DNA of 64,000 nucleotides from Ochromonas danica (Eukaryota > Sar > Chrysophyceae > Chromulinales > Chromulinaceae): the NCBI GenBank assembly GCA_015146655.1, contig VKHL01000002.1, positions 62,001-126,000 on the forward strand, in the 5' to 3' direction. Shown here in pieces: positions 58,426 to 64,000 of this stretch (position 1 is the stretch's first letter; each line of letters opens with the position of its first letter). The translations under genes were made by a program, and so were the position numbers. The notes under the pieces were generated by a model. That model did not search any database, was not told where the DNA came from, and saw only the letters and a list, made by a program, of their open reading frames with translations.

Positions 58426-60046
58426 ATGAGTATTATCTTGCAGTTGCCTAGTTCATAGTATATATTCAGAATGGTTAAGATGGAAGGATTTGTCAAGGTT
58501 AGATATAGCCTGTGTGGAGAAGAATGAACGAGAAGTGTGGTTGACTTCTTTGACTGACTTGAGATTATCAACACTTGATATCTATATTTCTCATAAGAAC
58601 ATAAGGATATTTATTAAATGGGTGGTAAATCGTAAGATATTCTGTATGGAAGACTTTCGTATTGGTGTGGATGCTATAGAAGATCTTATGGCAGTATTGG
58701 ACATGGAATCCTACTGTCCTGCTCTTCAGTCTGTTTCTGTTGAAAGATGGGGTTACAATGGAAACACCTTTGATGTTGCTCATGTAGAGAATAATCTCTC
58801 TATCTTTTTGAGTCATTGTCATAATCTACAGGGATTGACAGTAAGAATGGATAAAATTGATGGATATTGTAATAATAATCTTACTGATATTGTCTTAGGA
58901 GTATTGCTAGAGAAATTGAGAGAGAATTCTCTTGTCAAGATCTCTGTTAAAACTATGGATATGAGTAGAAATCATGAAATTAATCTGATGATAACAAACC
59001 TCCTCACAAAACATGCCTCTAGCCTACAAGTTCTCAATATTCCCCCTTTCGATAAAGAGGGCATGGATTGTATTGTATCTACCCTAATTAAGAATCAGAT
59101 ATGTCTTAAGGAGTTGAGTATCTTCATGGGGGGCAATCCTATGCAGATGATGCCTTCTTTGATATCCTATGTCTCATCATCAGGAGGCTTGTTGGAGGTT
59201 CTAGAGGTTAGTAGCAAACAGGTGTCTTCGAATGCAGAGGATCTTCTGGCCTCCATTGCTACATCTTGTCCAAAGTTAACTCACTTAGTAACGGTTCATG
59301 GTGAACAATCTCGTATGGAGACTCTGCGACAACTCTATGAACAGTGTCCACATCTCGAGGAGGTGTCTATCGGAAGTTTTAATAAAGTTATTGAGACAGA
59401 TGAAAAGAGAAAGTATGTGTCAATGGAGGTGAAAGGCCACAATGAAGATTGGGCTATTTGTTTATCTCATGCATTGAGAAGAAGACAATACAAGAAAGTG
59501 ACTTTAAGACTGAGAGAAGGCTACAATCATCGAGTGGAGAATCTGAAGTCAATGTTGCAGCCTTACCAGATTGATCTAATTGCTTCCACCACATCAGGGG
59601 CTTCCTTGATCTCTTTACTGCTGGATCTTCCCCATTTGAGTAGTTTACGACTGTTCCCAGAAGTCAATAATCAGCACACTAATGCGACTTTGGCAGCCAT
59701 CTCAGAGCATGCCAATAGTCTGACGGAGTTGATATTTTATAGCAACGACTTTTCTGATAGGTTGTGGAGTGAGTTGATAAAGACATGTCAGTTGTTGAAG
59801 AGGTTAACGGTCTATGATTGTGGATGGGAGAGTCTTGTAGCAATATCGAAGCTTTCTGATCTAAACATGGTTTACCTCAGGAGGGCTGAGAGTGTTTCCG
59901 AAGAAATGCTGGATGGATTGCTGCTGAGTGAGAAGGTGAAGTGGTCTTCTACTCTGGAAGAAGGATTGATCAGAACATTTGAAGGCGAATTCTGTTACAA
60001 TTTCCATAATAGATCTCGTAGCTGGATTAAACATGTAAGCGATTAG
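58426..60046 (+). CDS. Second F-box/LRR copy, start region shifted by an 8-bp deletion
   Basis: Close relative of the gene at 38294-39892. Its ATG and first codons are at 58426 (MSIILQLP), but compared with the first copy it lacks 8 bases (agatattc) after cctag near 58456, which breaks the F-box frame. From 58490 the frame is open for 518 codons to 60046 and aligns along its whole length: ERWGYNG, CPALQSVSV, CPKLTHLVT, CPHLEEVSIG, LPHLSSLRLF. The first in-frame Met in this open part is at 58646, so a truncated LRR protein of 467 residues without F-box could be made. It may be a recent pseudogene or a truncated functional copy. The long intact frame favours recent damage or continued use. Confidence 0.65.
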
Positions 60047-60411
60047 ATGAATGGACTGGAGCTCCCCTTAGTATGTCTAGATGCTGCATCTACAATGGGA
60101 TTCATAATAGCAATTGTAATCGAAGAATGTTCTCATTGCTACAGTCTAATCTCGTTCCCAGGGTTGTTTGTTGATTAGTCTCTGCAGATCTATGAAGGTA
60201 GCTATAATTTCGGACAGGTAATATCAACTTTTGGGTTGGAAGAATTGTCGGTAAGGTAGCGATTGAGCAATTGGAAGGGTTAAGCAATAGAGAAAGCGTT
60301 AACTTAAGGAATCACAGAGTTAACTTAATCAAGGAATCCCATAGATCGATAAAATTAATGTTTCAATTTCGATTTCTTAGATTTCAACTATCAAGAGAGA
60401 AATAATAGATC
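60047..60411. other. Intergenic region without a recognised feature
   Basis: 365 bases containing a near direct repeat of ggaatcacag / ggaatcccat and gttaactta motifs around 60300-60340. No gene is visible. Confidence 0.45.
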
Positions 60412-61995
60412 ATGGCTACCATAAATCCTGAAGATATTGAATGGGATGATAGTATAGATCCTAATGGTTATTCTGGTACATTTCGTTGGAAGAAATCAAA
60501 AGTTCTTCCTCAGATGCCATCTTTCTCCATGACAATACCATCCTCAAACAACCAAAACAACAAGCAGCACACTCTACCCTTCCTCTTCCAAGAAGGAAAA
60601 GGAGGATGGAAAGACTACTTTATTTCTCGTGCTTCTTCTAGTTCTATGAATACTCTATCTATGTTAAATTATGCACATTCTGATCTTTCTCTGATTGATT
60701 GTTTATCTTTCCCATTAAGTATTGTTCATTTCTTGTCAAGTGTTGACTTAGGGTTAAAATATGATATTGATAATCAATATGAGAAGATTCGAATTGTTTG
60801 TATTGGTTGTTCAGAGAAAGCAGAAGAACGTGTTCTTCGTGAGACGAATTGTTTTCATGAGTTAGTTTGGTGTTTACCACATTTCCTTGAGATTGAATTA
60901 TGGCTTGTTGGACCTGAGATATCTACCACCACAACAACCACCACCACCACCAGTGGGTCTAGTACTACTTCCTCTAATGACTTCTTATCAGACTATGAGA
61001 TAAAAGATGAAGAAGGGATATCACATAAAATGTCTAATCATCTCTTCCAAGGAAATGTCACATCCTTTATAAGAACACATCCAGAATGTTTACAAGGATC
61101 AACAGTAATGATTGGATTTAATTGTGGATTTGGTAATTTTGAAAACCCTTTACCTCGAAAATATGATCTCTTTCTATCTTGGTTACGTGATTTAATCTTC
61201 TTAACAGGAAGTCAATTACCTCTTGGTTTCTTTTGTGCTAATGATTATGCTGATCTAAAAGGGGAGGTAGCAATCATGCATAACTTACTAGGTGCTCAAT
61301 TTATTAATCATCCTAGTGAAAATCCTTATTCATTTGCTAGTACATTAATTCCACCAGGAGCAAAGGTAGAAACACAATATTCCCGAGGCAATTCATTCTT
61401 TTATGCTGTACAAGGATCTGTTAGTAATCGTAGATCTCCACTTCTTCGTCGATCTGATCTAGGACCAAGTCTAATTCCTTTATTACTATCTTGTCTTTCT
61501 GGAGATGATCAAACATCGTCTATCAATGTTCAACGTGGTAGCCTTACTTTACAGGTCCATGCCCATCCAGTAGATAACACTGCAGCTACTATTGCCGCTA
61601 TTACTATCGACCCAGAAAGAAAGCAACAAGACGTGTTTCCAGTGGAAGAAATAAGGAAAAACAATGAGGATGTTCGTGCCACTACCACGGCAGAGTCAGC
61701 AGAGAGTCATATCTCTCACCTGGTGGAGAAAGAGACTCTAAACGTCGACCAACATTTGGATGGCAACACACTTATTGTTCAAATTAGCCTTGCACATAGT
61801 GAGTATAACAAGACCAGCCTTCGACAAGCTTCACTTGATTTGCATTCCTCTGGAACTTTCTTACGTTTAAATCATGCAGGGCATGTCCATACAATAAACT
61901 TGCATCAACCTGTAATAGCCAGTACCGCTTTATCATTGACAGCAAGTTATATGAAGAAATCTAATAAGCTCAAGCTGAAGCTAGTAATTGCATAA
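60412..61995 (+). CDS. MSS51-C-domain protein with an added beta-rich C-terminus
   Basis: Single exon, 527 residues. Residues about 95-345 match the MSS51/ZMYND15-17 C-terminal domain: VCIGCSEKAEE, HELVWCLPHFLEIELWLVGPEI, STVMIGFNCGFGNF, PLGFFCANDYADLKGEV and INHPSENPYSF are its landmark segments. There is no MYND zinc finger before it, unlike ZMYND17. A poly-Thr run interrupts the domain. The C-terminal ~80 residues (LIVQISLAHSEYNKTSLRQASLDL, LTASYMKKSNKLKLKLVIA) look like the beta-sandwich of a CS or PIH1-C domain. MSS51 acts in mitochondrial gene expression in yeast; related animal proteins are muscle or testis factors. The role here is unknown, and the combination is unusual. Confidence 0.7.
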   Translation: MATINPEDIEWDDSIDPNGYSGTFRWKKSKVLPQMPSFSMTIPSSNNQNNKQHTLPFLFQEGKGGWKDYFISRASSSSMNTLSMLNYAHSDLSLIDCLSFPLSIVHFLSSVDLGLKYDIDNQYEKIRIVCIGCSEKAEERVLRETNCFHELVWCLPHFLEIELWLVGPEISTTTTTTTTTSGSSTTSSNDFLSDYEIKDEEGISHKMSNHLFQGNVTSFIRTHPECLQGSTVMIGFNCGFGNFENPLPRKYDLFLSWLRDLIFLTGSQLPLGFFCANDYADLKGEVAIMHNLLGAQFINHPSENPYSFASTLIPPGAKVETQYSRGNSFFYAVQGSVSNRRSPLLRRSDLGPSLIPLLLSCLSGDDQTSSINVQRGSLTLQVHAHPVDNTAATIAAITIDPERKQQDVFPVEEIRKNNEDVRATTTAESAESHISHLVEKETLNVDQHLDGNTLIVQISLAHSEYNKTSLRQASLDLHSSGTFLRLNHAGHVHTINLHQPVIASTALSLTASYMKKSNKLKLKLVIA

Positions 61996-62169
61996 GAAAG
62001 CTCTGAGACAAAACATGTATATTTCTCTTAGGATTTACGGTCAACAAAAATATGCCTAAAGCTCTTCAGCAAAAGTATAGTCATAAATACAGCATTTCTA
62101 AGGGAAAGCACAACTCTAGACGACGTTCTTATTGCGCTGATGTAACAAGAAAAATATTCTTTGTGGATA

Positions 62170-63782
62170 TTACCCTCTCTTTTTGCTTCGTTTTATTTTG
62201 TTCTCCAGCAGCTTTTTCTGACCTGACGCTTGTCCAAATTCTTTATTAAGAATGGCTCGTTCTTGTTTTGCCCGCTGATTGAAGCTGAGAGAATGCGAGC
62301 GATAATCATTGTCATCGCGATCACTGCCATGGTCAACCTCGTTGGACATCGTGGATAAGGCAGTTTGCAATCGCACTGAAGATGCTGGGGTAGTCGCATT
62401 GCGAAAATTGATATTATCTTCTCTTTTGTCATTTAATCGCTCATTGGACAGCGCAATCGATGTTTCTTCTTGTTTGAGAGGACTGGCGACTAGGTCCGCT
62501 TTGGGGAGATGGTTGACTGGCTGGACATTACGCATTATTAGATGATTTGGGGGACAGACAAAATACGCAGGATAAGGACTAAAAATCAACGGACAGACTC
62601 CTGGAGGTGTATCAGGTTGGTAAACACTCTGAGCAAGGTTCAAATCAATAGGTTGCCAGTTGTTAGGGGGAACACCATACGTGGGTTGAAAAAACAAGCC
62701 ATGCTGATTCATCATGCCTGTGCGCTCTATTCCCTGTGTAGTAGTTGACGTCACCATCATGGGCGGAATACCAACGGGAGAATAAAGTGGGATTCCCCAA
62801 GGCCATGCTCCAGTTGGTGGAGGCGGAGGGTAGTCAGATGGAAGATGTCTATCCTTCAGCAATGCTTCCAACTTATGACTCACACTGCATTTGAAGTGAA
62901 TATTGTCGATTACGACATCATTCATCGAGTGCACGCATGACAATGCCGACTGAACACCAGAGGGTGTGGCGTCGTAATGAATGAAAGCATAGCCTCGTTG
63001 CCAACCATTGACCTAAACATACAAAGAAAGCGGCAAGCAACTGATGAGATCCACAGTACAGACAATGTTGGACAATACGTGTAGCATACTCACCTCATCG
63101 ATTTCGTACCTCTTGATAATAGTATCAATCACAATGCCATGTTGAGAGAAGATAGGATGAAGCCTCTCTTCAGTTATGATATCTACCACCTGGTTATTGT
63201 TATATTCAAGTTGTAATAATAATGGTAAAATAGCAATGAAATCAGATATTCTATCACACGTACATAATTGCTTGAGTAGACAACATGAATACTTGCAGTG
63301 GGTGCCTTTTCTTCATCTTTATCTTGCTCCGTTGGACAGGTCGTACTTGTGGAAGATGGTGATAATTCTTGTTGTTGTGATGGTTTATGAGCTGCCCAAC
63401 GAATTCTATCAAAACAAACAATAATAGATTTGACCTTTGCCTCCATCATGGATGCATACGATTATCGGATTCCTTACCTTAGAGGACGACCACACAAAAG
63501 CTTTCCATTGAGTTCAGTCATGGCAGAAGCAGCTGCTTGACCTTCAACCAATCGTACAAATCCATAACAAAGGTTTTTATGAGTATTCTCACATCGTATG
63601 ATCTTGACTTCTTCAATCACACCATATTGACCAAAGACAAGACGTAGATGCTCTTCAGAACAAAAGATTGAAAGATCACCGACAAAGAGTGTAGCAGCAG
63701 TAGAAGAAGAAGAAGATAGAGCACTTTCTCCTGATGATGATGAGATCAAAGGGTCTTCACTTTCACTTGAATAAGACATCAT
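62170..63782 (-). CDS. RNA-binding protein with two RRM domains
   Basis: Exons 63782-63478, 63405-63264, 63189-63094 and 63012-62170 (461 residues). The first RRM is at about 30-110: ATLFVGDLSIFCSEEHL (RNP2) and KNLCYGFVRLVEGQAAASAM (RNP1). The second starts near 150: ASIHVVYSSNYVVDIITEERLHPIF, where RNP2 is rebuilt across an intron, with GYAFIHYDA as RNP1. After it follow a Pro-rich stretch (PSDYPPPPPTGAWPWG) and a Met/Asn/Pro-rich segment, ending in a basic tail (KNKIKRSKKRG type). The layout resembles PTBP/hnRNP-L or TIA/Nab-type splicing factors; which one is undecided. Single-stranded RNA binding is well supported. Confidence 0.85.
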
Positions 63783-64000
63783 AGTGTGTTAGAAATAGAT
63801 ATGTCACTAAGAAGAAGTCAAATTAATAATGACTCTAACAGAGAATTGAAGACAATGATGAAGAGAGGATATGTTGAATGATGTGTCTGTGTCTGTGTGA
63901 TGATGATGACCCAATCCTCGTCGGAATCAGTCAACTTTTCTTTAAGACATAGGATTAGAAAATGAAGTAGGAATCCTATCTAGAAGGAAGTCAAAACCTA

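Overview
The window is nuclear DNA from a eukaryote, most likely a flagellated alga with a complex red-lineage plastid (stramenopile-like). Three things support this. (1) Genes are dense, with many GT-AG introns of roughly 50-80 nt. (2) Three unrelated proteins (RsgA-type GTPase, SppA protease, a lumen-type protein) start with a signal peptide followed directly by a Phe at the predicted cleavage site, the usual pattern of bipartite plastid pre-sequences in diatoms and relatives. (3) A PIH-family dynein-assembly protein and a selenoprotein T are present, as expected in a flagellate that uses selenocysteine. The species cannot be named from the sequence. There is no clear transposon, virus or CRISPR array.

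Layout. 0-2.1 kb: 3' end of a gene with a very long K/R/E/A repeat. 2.2-5.7 kb: FkbM-type membrane methyltransferase, TPR protein and a Cys-rich protein, all on the minus strand. 5.9-10 kb: convergent plastid pair, RsgA-like GTPase (+) and SppA-like protease (-). 10.3-16.8 kb: a gene of unknown function, a TANGO2-like gene, an intron-containing tRNA-Asp, an acidic protein with five DWRPP-type repeats, and a low-complexity protein. 16.8-19.1 kb: gene-poor, with a broken SANT/Myb fragment. 19.1-20 kb: plastid lumen protein. 20.3-33.9 kb: one giant gene of about 4,497 codons with coiled coils, a Gln-rich stretch and an unrecognised LPxG repeat block. 34-35.8 kb: PIH1-domain gene, head-to-head with the giant gene. 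36.3-42.5 kb: phytochelatin synthase, selenoprotein T (in-frame TGA), an F-box/LRR gene and a YcfD/RoxA-type ribosomal oxygenase. 42.7-51.8 kb: giant ubiquitin hydrolase. 52-58.2 kb: ankyrin protein, HSPA14-like Hsp70, RCC1, and a small five-exon protein. 58.4-60 kb: second copy of the F-box/LRR gene with an 8-bp deletion near its start. 60.4-63.8 kb: MSS51-C-like protein and a two-RRM protein.

There is no operon logic, but some themes recur: plastid biogenesis and protein turnover (RsgA, SppA, lumen protein, perhaps RoxA), proteostasis (USP, HSPA14, TPR, F-box/LRR, PIH1) and several head-to-head gene pairs separated by only 140-240 bp. The least explained items are the LPxG repeat block in the giant protein, the DWRPP repeat protein, the MSS51-C protein with its added C-terminal region, and the tRNA-Asp intron. 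Exon borders were set by eye from GT-AG sites, reading frame and protein continuity; no transcripts were available.
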